A DNA stretch of 64,000 nucleotides, taken from NCBI GenBank assembly GCA_030537855.1, contig JAUNVD010000006.1, positions 1 to 64,000 of the forward strand. The letters run 5' to 3'. This DNA comes from Tissierellia bacterium. GTDB taxonomy: Bacteria > Bacillota > Clostridia > Tissierellales > Peptoniphilaceae. The position numbers and the translations under genes were made by a program. Shown piece by piece: positions 14,210 through 24,630 of the stretch (its first letter is position 1; each line of letters begins with the position of its first letter). Under the pieces are notes generated by a model. It was not told the DNA's origin, ran no database searches, and saw only the letters and a program-made list of their open reading frames with translations.

Positions 14210-16195
14210 ATGAAAAAATCCAAATGCTTTCAGTGGAAAGATTTACAACTTTATCTAGGATTTATCTTGTTGTTAAGTTTGGCCTTATTGTATGAAAATT
14301 TCTTTCTAGGTGGTGTGGCTTTAGTAATTTTTGCTTATATACTCTATTTTGCCATGCGTCAACTTGAGATTAAGAATAAAGAATATACAAATCATATTGA
14401 AATGATGAGTGAGGATTTTGATCAGGCGACAAAACATGCCATTTTCAATATGCCTTTTCCCCTAGTCATTACGGATGAGAACAGAAATATTATTTGGTAT
14501 AATACTCCTTTTCTAAATATGTTTGAAGACATGACCATTATGGATCTGCCTTTAGAAAAATTGGTCCCTTCCTTAAAAGATGTGGAAGGGGAAGAGGTCT
14601 ATCAAGTAAAACTAGAAGACAAACACTATCTTATCTTTTCAAATATCGTAGATACATCAAAAACTGAATCAGATGTAGAAACGATGTATATGTATTATTG
14701 GGTAGACAATACAGAAAAAATGGAAGTTGTAAATTGTTTCCAAAAGCAACGTCCGGTAGTATGTCTTGTTGAAGTAGATAATTTTGATGAGGCTATGGAC
14801 GCAACTCCATCTGATGATAGACCTAGAGTTCAAGCAGACCTTGATTCTTTAATTTCTTCTTATTTTTATGAATATGAATCTTTGGTACGTAAGTTTGAAA
14901 ACGATACATACTTGGTCGTAATCACTTATGAAGGATTTATGAAAATTCGAGAAAAACGCTTTGGTATTCTCGATAAAGTGAGAAATTTAAATCGAGGTAA
15001 TACTATTCCCTTATCTTTAAGTATTGGAGTTTCCTCACCAGGACTTCCTTTTAAAGATTCTTACAAAGAAGCAGATACCTGTTTAGATGTGGCTTTAGGA
15101 CGAGGTGGAGACCAGGCGGTAGTAAGAGTAGATGATAGTTACGAGTTCTTTGGTGGGAAATCAAAGGCCGTTGAAAAGAGAAATAAAGTAAAAGCTAGAG
15201 TTCTTGGAATTGCATTAAGACAATTAATAGATAAATCGTCAGAAGTATTCGTTATGCCCCATAGAAATGCAGATATGGATGCGATAGGATCAGGTATTGG
15301 AGTATTACGGGCGATTGCCAATCGTAATAAAAAGGGTTATTTAATATTAAATAACTCTAACCCTTCCATAGATAATTTAATCCTTCGTATGGAAAAAGAA
15401 GAACCAGAAATGCGAAAACAATTGATAAAAGGTGAAGATGCAGAGAATCTAGTTACCTCAGGGTCACTTCTGATTCTTGTAGATAACCATAAACCTTCTT
15501 TTACAGAATACCCTCCAATTATCGATAAGATTAATTCTATAGTAATTATTGACCATCATCGTCGTGGAAAAGAATTTGTAGAAAATCCGGTGTTAACTTA
15601 TGTTGAACCCTATGCTTCTTCAACCTGTGAGTTGGTAACGGAAATGCTAACCTATATGAGTGGTAGTTTAGATTTAACAAATTTTGAAGCAGATGCTATG
15701 ATGAGTGGAATTGTTGTGGATACGAAAAACTTTACATTTCACACTGGGGTAAGGACCTTTGAAGCAGCATCTATCCTACGACGAGCTGGCGCAGATATGA
15801 GTAAAGTAAGAGAATTATTTGAAGATGACTATGATACGATATTAATGCGTGCAGAAGTAGTTCATAATGCAAAGATAATATTTGATAATATTGCCATATC
15901 ATTTTTAGATCGTAAAGCTTCAAATTCAGTATTAGTAGCAGCACAAGCAGCAGATGAATTGTTGGATATTCACGGTATCAAAGCTTCTTTTGTATTGACC
16001 AAAAAAGAAGATGTGATCCATATTTCTGGACGGTCATTAGGGGATATTTCTGTACAATTAATTTTGGAAAAAATAGGAGGGGGAGGCCATTTAAATATGG
16101 CTGGAGCCCAGTTAGAAACAGAGTCTTTAGAAGAAGCCCAAGAGCAACTGGAAGAAGCTATTGCACAGTATCTTGAGGAAGGAGCAGAAGTTTGA
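14210..16195 (+). CDS. gdpP: Cyclic-di-AMP phosphodiesterase GdpP (DHH/DHHA1)
   Basis: A membrane-bound enzyme that hydrolyses c-di-AMP to pApA and so sets turgor, potassium uptake and wall stress tolerance. Two N-terminal membrane helices (about 12-50) precede a degenerate PAS domain (to about 160), a degenerate GGDEF domain (170-305), the DHH phosphodiesterase (MPHRNADMDAIGSGIG from about 349, IIDHHRR) and the DHHA1 end (GGGGHLNMAGAQ). AGAGGTG precedes ATG 14210; the in-frame GTG at 14201 overlaps that site. 661 residues, normal for the family. It overlaps rplI by four bases. Confidence 0.96.
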   Translation: MKKSKCFQWKDLQLYLGFILLLSLALLYENFFLGGVALVIFAYILYFAMRQLEIKNKEYTNHIEMMSEDFDQATKHAIFNMPFPLVITDENRNIIWYNTPFLNMFEDMTIMDLPLEKLVPSLKDVEGEEVYQVKLEDKHYLIFSNIVDTSKTESDVETMYMYYWVDNTEKMEVVNCFQKQRPVVCLVEVDNFDEAMDATPSDDRPRVQADLDSLISSYFYEYESLVRKFENDTYLVVITYEGFMKIREKRFGILDKVRNLNRGNTIPLSLSIGVSSPGLPFKDSYKEADTCLDVALGRGGDQAVVRVDDSYEFFGGKSKAVEKRNKVKARVLGIALRQLIDKSSEVFVMPHRNADMDAIGSGIGVLRAIANRNKKGYLILNNSNPSIDNLILRMEKEEPEMRKQLIKGEDAENLVTSGSLLILVDNHKPSFTEYPPIIDKINSIVIIDHHRRGKEFVENPVLTYVEPYASSTCELVTEMLTYMSGSLDLTNFEADAMMSGIVVDTKNFTFHTGVRTFEAASILRRAGADMSKVRELFEDDYDTILMRAEVVHNAKIIFDNIAISFLDRKASNSVLVAAQAADELLDIHGIKASFVLTKKEDVIHISGRSLGDISVQLILEKIGGGGHLNMAGAQLETESLEEAQEQLEEAIAQYLEEGAEV

Positions 16196-16638
16196 AAATA
16201 ATTTTATTAAAGGATGTAGCAAAACTAGGGAAAGAAGGAGATCTAGTAGAAGTAAGTGATGGATATGCTAGAAACTTTTTGTTTCCTAGAAAAGCAGCTT
16301 TAGAAGCAACCGGTGAAAATTTGGAACAGTGGAAAGAAAAAAAGGCGCAAGAAGAGGCTGATGAGAAAGAAAATCGGGCAAAAGCCTTAGAAATAAAAAA
16401 ACAATTAGAAAGTAATACCTTAGAACTAAAGGCCAAAGGTGGAAAAGCAGGTAGACTTTTTGGAGCGATTACTTCAAAGGATATAGCAGAAGGAATTAAA
16501 AAACAAATGGGCTTTAGTATCGATAAAAGAAAAATCGAAATGAAAGAGAATATTAAAGAAGCCGGTATGCGGACAGTGGCTATTCGAGTATATCCAGAAA
16601 TTTCAGCTGACTTAAAAGTCAATATTTCGATTGAATAG
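16192..16638 (+). CDS. rplI: 50S ribosomal protein L9
   Basis: A 148-residue L9: an N-terminal RNA-binding domain (MKIILLKDVAKLGKEGDLVEVSDGYARNFL is the family signature region), a long charged helix and a C-terminal rRNA-binding domain. The start is TTG within TTGA, overlapping the gdpP stop, with AAGGAG upstream inside gdpP. Translational coupling to gdpP is likely. dnaB follows without a gap. Confidence 0.96.
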   Translation: MKIILLKDVAKLGKEGDLVEVSDGYARNFLFPRKAALEATGENLEQWKEKKAQEEADEKENRAKALEIKKQLESNTLELKAKGGKAGRLFGAITSKDIAEGIKKQMGFSIDKRKIEMKENIKEAGMRTVAIRVYPEISADLKVNISIE

Positions 16639-16646
16639 TGACTGCC

Positions 16647-17984
16647 ATGGAAGAAATTCAAGGTCGCATTCCACCTTATGACGAGGAAGCAGAAATTTCA
16701 GTTTTAGGGGCTATGCTCCTAGGAAAAGAAAGTATAACTAGGGCAGTGGAACTATTAACTCCAAATCACTTTTATCGAGAAGCTCATGGAAAGATATTTT
16801 CTGCTATTGTCGACTTATATAATCGTAATGAACCTGCAGATCTTATTACTGTAACAGAACAATTAAAGAAAAATCAAACCCTTACAGAAGTTGGAGGGAT
16901 TTCTTATCTTGCTAGTATCTCTTCTTCTGTAGTAACCATTTCTAATGTTGAGTACTACTGTAATATTGTTAAAGATAAATATACCTTAAGGCAATTAATA
17001 GAATCTAGTGATGAAATTATGACCATCGCCTATAATCAAGAAGGTGAAGTTGCAGCAATTATTGAAAAAGCTGAGAAAAACATCTTTGACATTACCCAAG
17101 GATCTCAAAGAGGTGGGCTTATTCCCGTGAAAGATGTTCTATTAGAAAGTTTTGCCCAAATGGAAAAACGTGCAGCTAATCCAGGAGGTTTAACAGGACT
17201 AACCACAGGTTTTTTAGACTTAGATAAAAAACTTTCAGGGTTACAAAAATCGGATTTGATTTTATTAGCTGCAAGACCTTCTATGGGAAAGACTGCATTA
17301 ATGGTGAATATCGCTACTAATTCTGCAATAAAAGCAGGTGCTTCAGTGGCCATGTTTTCCTTGGAAATGAGTCGACACCAGTTGGTTCAAAGGATTATAT
17401 CTGCCTCAGCTCATGTTGACTTACAAAAAATTATATCTGGTGACTTAACAGAAGAAGAATGGCTTCGAGTGATAAATACTATGCCTGTAATTATGGATAT
17501 GAAAATTGATATTGATGATACACCAGGGATCACACCATTAGAAATGAAGGCAAAATGTCGAAGGATTAAAGTAGAAAAAGGATTGGATTTGATAGTTGTA
17601 GACTACTTGCAACTTATGCAAATGCAAGGTAGAGCTGATAATCGTCAACAAGAAATATCAGCAATATCTAGAGCCTTAAAGGGTATTGCAAAGGAAATGG
17701 AAGTACCTTTAATTGCTTTGTCCCAATTGTCTAGGGCTCCTGAATTACGACAGGAAAAACGACCTATTCTCTCTGACTTAAGAGAATCAGGTGCTATTGA
17801 ACAGGATGCGGATATTGTAATGTTTCTTTATCGAGATGATTACTATCATGAAGATTCAGAGAAACAAAATGTAGGTGAAGTTATTATTGCAAAACACCGT
17901 AACGGACCAACAGGGATGATAGAATTGGTATTCCAAAAAGAATTCACAAAATTTTTAAATAAAGAAAATGTAGAACGAAATTAG
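16647..17984 (+). CDS. dnaB: Replicative DNA helicase DnaB
   Basis: The hexameric 5'-3' helicase that unwinds DNA at the replication fork. The N-terminal primase-interacting domain (MEEIQGRIPPYDEEAEISVLGA) leads to the RecA-like ATPase, with Walker A ARPSMGKTAL (about 206), Walker B VVDYLQLM, and the C-terminal LSQLSRAPE and SDLRESGAIEQDAD segments. The family start fits ATG 16647 better than the overlapping GTG at 16638; neither has a strong ribosome site, so coupling to rplI is likely. No intein is present. 445 residues. Confidence 0.96.
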   Translation: MEEIQGRIPPYDEEAEISVLGAMLLGKESITRAVELLTPNHFYREAHGKIFSAIVDLYNRNEPADLITVTEQLKKNQTLTEVGGISYLASISSSVVTISNVEYYCNIVKDKYTLRQLIESSDEIMTIAYNQEGEVAAIIEKAEKNIFDITQGSQRGGLIPVKDVLLESFAQMEKRAANPGGLTGLTTGFLDLDKKLSGLQKSDLILLAARPSMGKTALMVNIATNSAIKAGASVAMFSLEMSRHQLVQRIISASAHVDLQKIISGDLTEEEWLRVINTMPVIMDMKIDIDDTPGITPLEMKAKCRRIKVEKGLDLIVVDYLQLMQMQGRADNRQQEISAISRALKGIAKEMEVPLIALSQLSRAPELRQEKRPILSDLRESGAIEQDADIVMFLYRDDYYHEDSEKQNVGEVIIAKHRNGPTGMIELVFQKEFTKFLNKENVERN

Positions 17985-18013
17985 GAGATGTCAATAAGGC
18001 ATCTCTTTTTTTT
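17984..18013 (+). terminator. Terminator after dnaB
   Basis: GGAGATG and CATCTCT pair around TCAATAAGG, followed by eight T. Confidence 0.85.
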
Positions 18014-19030
18014 GTCTTTTTTACTTATGTCCATCATATTATAAGGTAATAGAGGTATGGTTTTTGTCCCTAAAAAAATAAAAAAGATATTTACAATAAA
18101 AGATTTATATATTAAAATATATACATAAAATTATTTATGTATATATTTTATCTTGTACAGATAAGAATTTTCAAGTGACAGAGAAAAATGTATACATAAT
18201 AAAATATCTTAGAGGAGAGTTTTCGTAATTTTTTCACAGAAAAACCTTTGTTAGATATGATTTGGACTTTGAAAATTGAATTTTTTTAAAAAAATAGATT
18301 AGAACCTGAAAAGAATCAAAGTTTAGTTTTGAGACAAAAAATTTGCTCTATCATAAAAATAGATATTGGTTGTAAATTGACTTTTTACTTTTTAGAAAAG
18401 AGATAGCTTAAAAACATATAAGACAAAACTAATACAATAGCTACATGCTTGGTAAAATTTATTTTCTATATAAGATTTGAATCATTGGAAAATAAGAAGA
18501 AAAATAAATGAGAACACAGTTAAAAGAAAAAGAAAAATAAGTAAAATTATCTATGAATTTTATAAAGGAATTTTTACTGATTTCTTTTTGTAGTTTTACA
18601 ATAAGAGAGAATTCTTAAAACTTTAAGAACGCTTCACTCATCTATAATAAATAGTTATATAGTTTATATAAAATAGCAAATATTATACTATATTTACCAT
18701 TTATCTTAAACTATTCATAATCAAAAATTATTAAAAAAATTGATGTAAATATCAATATAAAAAAGAAAGGGAATATAAGAATATTTTTTATTAATTATAA
18801 TTAGTTTAAAGTTTTAAAGAAGAAAATATTTATTGATATTTATCAAATATATAGAAATTATAAAAGGTAAAATACTCTTGGTTTTTTATTCATAGATGTA
18901 TTCATTAAAATTTTTTCTTGGAGACCTTGAATTATAAAAAAGCCTATGTTATATTATAGATAGATTAAACTTAATATATACCAGATTAATTTTTGGCAAT
19001 AGCCCAATTGCTGATTCGAATTGATTATAC
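18014..19030. other. AT-rich gap without genes
   Basis: About 1 kb with no convincing reading frame on either strand and a very high A+T content. The only clear structure is a perfect inverted repeat at 18114-18149. I see no tRNA, CRISPR repeat or insertion-sequence end. It separates the replication cluster from the succinate-decarboxylation operon and could hold the latter's promoter, but I cannot point to a convincing one. Confidence 0.6.
18114..18149. repeat. Perfect 16-bp inverted repeat
   Basis: AAAATATATACATAAA and TTTATGTATATATTTT flank the four bases ATTA, with no mismatch. No U-tract follows, so it is not an ordinary terminator. It could be a protein-binding palindrome or a DNA cruciform site. 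Confidence 0.7.
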
Positions 19031-19151
19031 GGTGATGATAATAACAAGGATGTTTTTTTATCCTGAATTTTGTCATGACCGTTTTTATTTTTGAAAAAGC
19101 GTCGAAAGTGTCTATTTGGGAGTAAGAATTCTGATAAAAGACCTTTATCAG
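19031..19151 (+). promoter_or_regulatory. Structured leader of the succinate decarboxylation operon
   Basis: Two stems are visible upstream of the DUF3870 gene. One is a nested structure (GGTGATGA at 19031 with TCATGACC at about 19073-19080, one mismatch, enclosing AGGAT/ATCCT). The other is a clean 8-bp hairpin, CTGATAAA/TTTATCAG, at 19131-19151. They match no riboswitch class known to me. If translation starts at 19181, both lie in the untranslated leader. Confidence 0.4.
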
Positions 19152-19180
19152 GTACCTCTGACTCAGAAAGAAGGGATGTT

Positions 19181-19528
19181 TTGAATAGAAATTTAATTTT
19201 TATCTCAGGGTATACAAAATTACCTAAGGGAACCACGGCATACGAGATCTATGGGGGATTGATCTTGGCATTGGAAGTGGACAAAGAAACAGGAGTAATT
19301 ACTCAATTTGAATGTTCGTTAATTACCAAGGTTGCCATTAGTTTTCTAGAAAACATTATTGTAGGAGAATCATTATCAAGTATAGAAAGGATTGAAAATC
19401 AAATCAATCGTCTATATTTTGGAGCAGCAAAAAAAGCCGTGCTTTCTGCATTAAATATTTGTGCAGATAAGTATCAACAAATTTGTAATAATCAAGAAGT
19501 TCACGATGAAGTAGCAGAACGTAATTAA
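19181..19528 (+). CDS. DUF3870 domain protein
   Basis: A small protein of the uncharacterised DUF3870 family, recognised from ISGYTKLPKGTTAYEIYG and the ITQFECSLITKVA and ENIIVGES segments. Members often sit in catabolic operons of anaerobes, which fits here. The frame is open from a TTG at 19091, but that start has no ribosome site, and its extra 30 residues are unlike the family and overlap a stable hairpin. TTG 19181, with AGAAGGGA upstream, places the conserved ISGY motif near the N-terminus as in relatives (115 residues). Function unknown; position suggests a link to succinate or propionate metabolism. Confidence 0.75.
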   Translation: MNRNLIFISGYTKLPKGTTAYEIYGGLILALEVDKETGVITQFECSLITKVAISFLENIIVGESLSSIERIENQINRLYFGAAKKAVLSALNICADKYQQICNNQEVHDEVAERN

Positions 19529-19576
19529 GGGCTTTTATATTAAGTTAAATAAAAAATGTTACGAGGAGGTACAGTT

Positions 19577-21076
19577 TTGGATCAAAGACGCTTACGATGT
19601 AAAGAATTAGAAGAAAAGGTAATGAGTGCTGAAGAAGCTGCACAATTCATTAAGCCAGGAATGACTGTGGGTACTAGTGGGTTTACTCCTGCTGGATATC
19701 CGAAGGCGGTTCCTCTTGAACTTGCTAAAAGAGCAGAAAATGGAGAGGAATTAAAGCTAACCATTATGACTGGAGCTTCTGTAGGCCCAGAAATTGATGC
19801 AAGATTAGCAGAGTCAGGAGCGATGGTAAGAAGATATCCTTATCAAACAAATGGAACTTCACGAAAGAAAATTAATGAAGGTTCTGTAAAGTATGTGGAT
19901 ATGCACTTATCCCATAGCTCGCAACAAATTAAAGCTGGATTTTTAGGACCTGTACATGTTGCTATTATTGAAGCGGTAGCAATTACAAAAGACGGTGGTA
20001 TTGTTCCTTCCACTTCGGTAGGTAATTCTAATATTTATGTAGAAAAAGCTGAAAAAGTTATAGTGGAAATCAACACAAGTCAACCACTTGAACTAGAAGG
20101 GACTCATGATATTTATGATATTCCATTACCACCACATAGGAAACCGATTCCCTTGACAAAGGTAGATCAACGGATTGGAGTTCCATATATACCTTGTGAT
20201 CCAGATAAAATAGTTGCAATTGTTGAAACAGATATTACAGATAAATCTAGACCTGTAGCACCAATTGATGAAATTAGTGAAAAAATGGCAAAAAATCTGA
20301 TTGAATTTTTAAGTAATGAGGTAAAAGAAAATCGTTTACCTGAAAATCTATTGCCATTACAATCAGGGGTTGGTTCTGTTGCTAATGCTGTATTAGCAGG
20401 GTTGGCGAACTCACCCTTTGAACATTTAACCGTATTTTCTGAAGTATTACAGGACTCTGTATTCAGTTTAATCGACTGTGGAAAAGTTGATTTTGCTTCT
20501 GGTACAAGTATTACATTGTCTCCAGAAAAACTGGAAACTTTTCCTGAAGATATAAAAAGATTTAAAGACAAAATAATCTTAAGGCCACAAGAAATTTCTA
20601 ATAATCCGGGACTTGCTAGAAGACTTGGAGTTATTGCAATGAATACTGCATTAGAAGTTGATATTTATGGAAATGTTAACTCAACTCATGTTTCAGGGAC
20701 CCGAATGATGAATGGAATAGGTGGTTCTGGTGACTTTACCAGAGGTGGTTATTTGTCAATCTTCACCACTGCCTCAACAGCAAAGGGTGGAGCGGTTTCT
20801 TCTATTGTTCCTATGGTCTCCCATATTGATCATACGGAACATGATACGATGGTTATCGTTACAGAACAAGGTGTGGCAGATCTTAGAGGTTTGGACCCTG
20901 TAGAAAGAGCTGAGTGCTTAATTGAAAAATGTGCACATCCAGATTATAAAGATCAATTACGTGGATATCTTGAAGAAGCATTACAGCATAAGGGGAAACA
21001 CACACCTCATAATCTTGAAAAAGCTTTATCTTGGTACACAAGACTTGCTGAAACAGGCACTATGAAAGAGTCTTAA
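19577..21076 (+). CDS. Acetyl-CoA hydrolase/transferase family CoA-transferase (succinate/propionyl-CoA type)
   Basis: A 499-residue class I CoA-transferase of the acetyl-CoA hydrolase/Cat1 family. It would move CoA between acyl-CoA and a carboxylate, here most likely propionyl-CoA plus succinate giving propionate plus succinyl-CoA, closing the succinate cycle. The N-terminal CoA-binding part ([28 protein letters not shown]) and the C-terminal catalytic part with [12 protein letters not shown], holding the likely active-site Glu, are both present. The ATG at 19556 precedes and contains the GAGGAGGT site, so the start is TTG 19577. The specific substrate pair is inferred from the operon. Confidence 0.9.
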   Translation: MDQRRLRCKELEEKVMSAEEAAQFIKPGMTVGTSGFTPAGYPKAVPLELAKRAENGEELKLTIMTGASVGPEIDARLAESGAMVRRYPYQTNGTSRKKINEGSVKYVDMHLSHSSQQIKAGFLGPVHVAIIEAVAITKDGGIVPSTSVGNSNIYVEKAEKVIVEINTSQPLELEGTHDIYDIPLPPHRKPIPLTKVDQRIGVPYIPCDPDKIVAIVETDITDKSRPVAPIDEISEKMAKNLIEFLSNEVKENRLPENLLPLQSGVGSVANAVLAGLANSPFEHLTVFSEVLQDSVFSLIDCGKVDFASGTSITLSPEKLETFPEDIKRFKDKIILRPQEISNNPGLARRLGVIAMNTALEVDIYGNVNSTHVSGTRMMNGIGGSGDFTRGGYLSIFTTASTAKGGAVSSIVPMVSHIDHTEHDTMVIVTEQGVADLRGLDPVERAECLIEKCAHPDYKDQLRGYLEEALQHKGKHTPHNLEKALSWYTRLAETGTMKES

Positions 21077-21102
21077 ATATAAATATATTAGGGGGTAAAT
21101 AT

Positions 21103-22782
21103 ATGTTATTTAACAAAGAAGAATTAGAGCAAATCAAAAAAGAAAAAGAAGGATTTGATGAAGGGGTAGAAAAAAGCCTGGAAAAATTCCCAGAACGTAA
21201 AGAAGAATTTACTACGATATCAGGAATTCCTGTACAACGTGTGTACACGCCAACGGATATTCCAGATTTTGACTATATTAAAGATTTAGGATTTCCTGCA
21301 GAATATCCCTTTACCCGTGGTGTACAAAACACGATGTACCGAGGACGATACTGGACAATGCGTATGTACGCAGGGTTTGCTACAGCAGAAGAATCGAACC
21401 AAAGATATAAATACTTATTAGAATCTGGTGGCTCTGGTCTTAGTGTAGCTTTTGACCTTCCCACCCAAATGGGTTACGACAGTGACGCCCCTATTTCTCA
21501 AGGAGAAGTTGGAAAAGTAGGTGTGGCTATAGACTCTTTAGCAGATATGGAAATTTTATTTGATGAAATTCCATTAGACAAAGTATCTACCTCTATGACC
21601 ATTAATGCTCCTGCCTCTGTCTTACTCGCAATGTATATTGCAGTAGCAGAAAAACAAGGAGTCTCTAAGGATAAATTACGAGGAACCATTCAAAACGATA
21701 TTCTTAAAGAATATGCAGCAAGAGGAACCTATATTTTCCCAGTAGGACCTTCCATGCGACTAATCACAGATATTTTTGATTACTGTACAAGGGAAGTTCC
21801 TAAATGGAACACCATCTCTATTTCCGGCTATCACATTCGAGAAGCAGGTTCTACAGCAGTCCAAGAAGTAGCATTTACCTTAGCAGATGGTATTGCTTAT
21901 ATTGAAGCAGCCTTAGAAGCAGGACTTGATATTGATAAATTTGCACCAAGACTATCTTTCTTCTTCAATGCTCATAATAATTTCTTAGAAGAAATTGCAA
22001 AATATCGGGCAGCAAGAAGAATGTGGGCAAAAATTATTAAAGAACGATTTGGAGCGAAAAATGAAAAATCGATGCGCTTAAAATTCCACACCCAAACAGC
22101 TGGTAGTACTTTAACTGCGCAACAAGTGGAAAACAATGTAGTACGAGTGGCAATCCAAACCTTAGCAGCCGTTCTTGGAGGAACCCAATCATTACACACG
22201 AACTCTAAAGATGAGGCCTTGTCCTTACCATCGGAAGTTTCTGTTCGTACCGCACTAAGAACCCAACAAATCGTCGCCTATGAATCTGGTGTTGCAGATA
22301 CAATAGATCCTTTAGCAGGCTCCTATTATATCGAAGCATTAACCAACGAAATTGAAAAAGAAGCTACGAAATTAATCGAAAAGATTGATGAACTTGGAGG
22401 AGCACCAGCAGCTATTGATAAAGGATTTATCCAACAAGAAATCATGCAAGCTGCTTACGAATATCAAAAAGCCGTAGATAGTGGAGAAGAAGTGGTGGTA
22501 GGTGTCAACAAATTTGCAGCAGAAGAAGAACCACCAACAGGACTTCTTAAAGTAGATCCAAGTGTAGGAGAAAATCAAAAGAAGAAAATCGAAGCTTTAA
22601 AAGCAAAACGGGATAACGAAGAAGTAAAGCGTACCCTAAAAGCATTAAAAGAAGCTTGTAGTACAGACGAAAACTTAATGCCATATATTCTAGATGCTGT
22701 TCATGCCTATGCAACCTTGCAAGAAATTTGCGATCAAATGCGGTCAGTATTTGGAGAATATAAGCAAACAGTAAGTCTATAA
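21103..22782 (+). CDS. Methylmalonyl-CoA mutase, catalytic (large) subunit
   Basis: A 559-residue TIM-barrel subunit of adenosylcobalamin-dependent methylmalonyl-CoA mutase, interconverting succinyl-CoA and (R)-methylmalonyl-CoA. Signature segments include [53 protein letters not shown] and [15 protein letters not shown]. It lacks the cobalamin-binding domain, which is encoded separately 25 bp downstream, the split form found in many archaea and anaerobic Bacillota. GGGGG precedes the ATG. Confidence 0.96.
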   Translation: MLFNKEELEQIKKEKEGFDEGVEKSLEKFPERKEEFTTISGIPVQRVYTPTDIPDFDYIKDLGFPAEYPFTRGVQNTMYRGRYWTMRMYAGFATAEESNQRYKYLLESGGSGLSVAFDLPTQMGYDSDAPISQGEVGKVGVAIDSLADMEILFDEIPLDKVSTSMTINAPASVLLAMYIAVAEKQGVSKDKLRGTIQNDILKEYAARGTYIFPVGPSMRLITDIFDYCTREVPKWNTISISGYHIREAGSTAVQEVAFTLADGIAYIEAALEAGLDIDKFAPRLSFFFNAHNNFLEEIAKYRAARRMWAKIIKERFGAKNEKSMRLKFHTQTAGSTLTAQQVENNVVRVAIQTLAAVLGGTQSLHTNSKDEALSLPSEVSVRTALRTQQIVAYESGVADTIDPLAGSYYIEALTNEIEKEATKLIEKIDELGGAPAAIDKGFIQQEIMQAAYEYQKAVDSGEEVVVGVNKFAAEEEPPTGLLKVDPSVGENQKKKIEALKAKRDNEEVKRTLKALKEACSTDENLMPYILDAVHAYATLQEICDQMRSVFGEYKQTVSL

Positions 22783-22807
22783 ACAAAGAGATAATGGGGG
22801 AAAAATA

Positions 22808-23212
22808 ATGGATCAACAAATACGTGTATTAGTGGCAAAACCAGGCCTTGATGGACATGATCGTGGAGCGAAAGTCATCGCTCGTGCATTACGAGAAGCA
22901 GGAATGGAAGTTATCTATTCTGGATTACGACAAACACCAGAACAAATTGTAGCCTCTGCAGTACAAGAAGACGTAGATGTACTAGGAATGAGTATATTAT
23001 CTGGAGCCCATGGTTATTTATTACCTACCGTCGTCAACCAATTAAAAGAAAAAGGTGTTTATGACGATATGCTAGTATTTGCTGGAGGGGTGATTCCTGA
23101 TGATGATATACCAGAACTAAAAGAAAAAGGTATCGAAGAAGTTTTCACACCTGGTACAAATTTAGAAGATGTTATCACATTTATCAAAGAAAATGTAAAA
23201 CGAAAGCATTAA
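22808..23212 (+). CDS. Methylmalonyl-CoA mutase, cobalamin-binding (small) subunit
   Basis: A 134-residue B12-binding domain. [12 protein letters not shown] holds the DXHXXG motif, whose His17 is the lower axial cobalt ligand; [17 protein letters not shown] and [10 protein letters not shown] are the other typical loops. It pairs with the large subunit just upstream to form the functional mutase. Confidence 0.96.
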   Translation: MDQQIRVLVAKPGLDGHDRGAKVIARALREAGMEVIYSGLRQTPEQIVASAVQEDVDVLGMSILSGAHGYLLPTVVNQLKEKGVYDDMLVFAGGVIPDDDIPELKEKGIEEVFTPGTNLEDVITFIKENVKRKH

Positions 23213-23216
23213 ATGG

Positions 23217-23237
23217 GGAAGGGAGCCACTCCCTTCC
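23217..23237 (+). promoter_or_regulatory. Intercistronic hairpin in the mutase operon
   Basis: GGAAGGGA and TCCCTTCC pair perfectly across GCCAC, with no T-run. It lies between the mutase small subunit and meaB and may be an RNA-processing or stability element rather than a terminator. Confidence 0.6.
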
Positions 23238-23258
23238 AAAATATAAAGTAGGTGTACT

Positions 23259-24185
23259 ATGGAATTATGGCAACGACTAATAGAAGGGGATGAGGTAGCA
23301 TGTGCAAGATGCCTTACCATTGTGGAAAACGAACGGGAAGGGTATGTAGAACTGTTACGTAACATTCATCCTTATACTGGAAATGCTGTCATTATTGGAA
23401 TAACAGGTCCACCTGGAGCTGGAAAATCCACACTTGTCGATAAAGTTGTAAAAGAATTACGAAACGAAGATCACAAAGTAGGGGTTATTGCAGTAGATCC
23501 TACCAGTCCATTTACAAGAGGAGCCATCCTTGGAGACCGGATTCGAATGTCAGATTTAAACCTAGACCCAAAAGTATTTATACGTTCCATGGGAACAAGG
23601 GGAAGCTTAGGAGGAATATCTAAAGGGACACAAGCAGGGATTAAAGTGCTAGATGCCTATGGTTGTGACTATATCATTGTAGAAACGGTAGGTGTTGGAC
23701 AATCTGAAATCGACGTTGTAAAAACAGTAGATACTGTAGTTATGGTTATGGTTCCAGGACTTGGAGATGATATACAAGCCATCAAAGCCGGTGTTATGGA
23801 AATTGGAGACGTCTTTGTAATCAATAAGGCTGATAATGACGGAGCAAGAAAAACAAAAATAGAAATTGAAATGATGTTGGACTTTAAAAAGGATTGGGAG
23901 TTTCGTCCGCCAGTATCCATGAGTATAGCATCAGAAAACAAAGGAATTGACACTTTGGTCCAAAACATCAAAGCTCATACAAAATATTTAAACGAATCTG
24001 ATCGGTTGAAAGATCGAAGGTACCATCGAGAAGCGATGCAAGTATATCAATTTGTAGAGCATCACTTTGATAATACCTTAGAAAAAGCTATGGATCAAAA
24101 AGAAGAGGAAATCAATCATTCCTTAGAAGGAAAAACGGATCCCTATACCATTGGATTTGCACTGATTGACCAATTAATGAAATAA
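23259..24185 (+). CDS. meaB: Methylmalonyl-CoA mutase-associated GTPase MeaB
   Basis: A 308-residue G3E-type P-loop GTPase that loads and protects the cobalamin cofactor of methylmalonyl-CoA mutase. Walker A GPPGAGKST begins near residue 50; other landmarks are DPTSPFTRGAILGDRIRM, ETVGVGQSEIDV and the NKADNDG base-specificity loop. Full length. Its place directly after the mutase genes confirms the role. Confidence 0.96.
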   Translation: MELWQRLIEGDEVACARCLTIVENEREGYVELLRNIHPYTGNAVIIGITGPPGAGKSTLVDKVVKELRNEDHKVGVIAVDPTSPFTRGAILGDRIRMSDLNLDPKVFIRSMGTRGSLGGISKGTQAGIKVLDAYGCDYIIVETVGVGQSEIDVVKTVDTVVMVMVPGLGDDIQAIKAGVMEIGDVFVINKADNDGARKTKIEIEMMLDFKKDWEFRPPVSMSIASENKGIDTLVQNIKAHTKYLNESDRLKDRRYHREAMQVYQFVEHHFDNTLEKAMDQKEEEINHSLEGKTDPYTIGFALIDQLMK

Positions 24186-24195
24186 GGAGGAAAGT

Positions 24196-24609
24196 ATGTT
24201 TAAAATCTTAAACATTGACCATATTGGAATCGCTGTACCAGAACTGGACAGTGTAGAAGAAGTATTTCAAGATATTTTAGGAATTCAAAGTACAGGAAGA
24301 GAAACTGTAGAAGATCAAAAAGTGACCACTGCTTTTTATCCTATTGGAGAAACAGAATTAGAATTTTTAGAAAGTACCTCTCCAGATGGACCTATCGCAA
24401 AATATATTGAAAAAAACAATGGACGTGGTGGAATTCAGCATGTTGCCTTACGTGTAGATGACATTGAAGCTGCGATTGCTGACATCAAAGCAAAAGGAAT
24501 CACGATGATTGACAATGAACCAAGACGTGGGGCAGGAGGAGCTATGATCGCTTTTATCCACCCGAAATGTACAAATGGAATTCTTGTAGAATTGTGTGCA
24601 AGAGGATAA
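24196..24609 (+). CDS. mce: Methylmalonyl-CoA epimerase
   Basis: A 137-residue glyoxalase/VOC-fold enzyme that interconverts the R and S forms of methylmalonyl-CoA, feeding the decarboxylase. Metal-ligand positions are visible: the His in ILNIDHIGIAV, the Glu in TELEFLES, the His in GIQHVALRV and the Glu in ILVELCA. AGGAGG lies just before the ATG; the gap to meaB is 10 bp. Confidence 0.96.
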   Translation: MFKILNIDHIGIAVPELDSVEEVFQDILGIQSTGRETVEDQKVTTAFYPIGETELEFLESTSPDGPIAKYIEKNNGRGGIQHVALRVDDIEAAIADIKAKGITMIDNEPRRGAGGAMIAFIHPKCTNGILVELCARG

Positions 24610-24630
24610 GTCTTAACGGGGAGGTAAAAG

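Noticed and set aside
18985-19015. Sigma-54 promoter (TTGGCA ... TTGCT) upstream of the succinate operon
   Set aside because: The GG and GC elements are 13 bases apart rather than the required 10, and no enhancer-binding activator gene is nearby.
19031-19180. Cobalamin riboswitch before the B12-dependent mutase operon
   Set aside because: No B12-box (GCCACTG-like) sequence is present in the leader.
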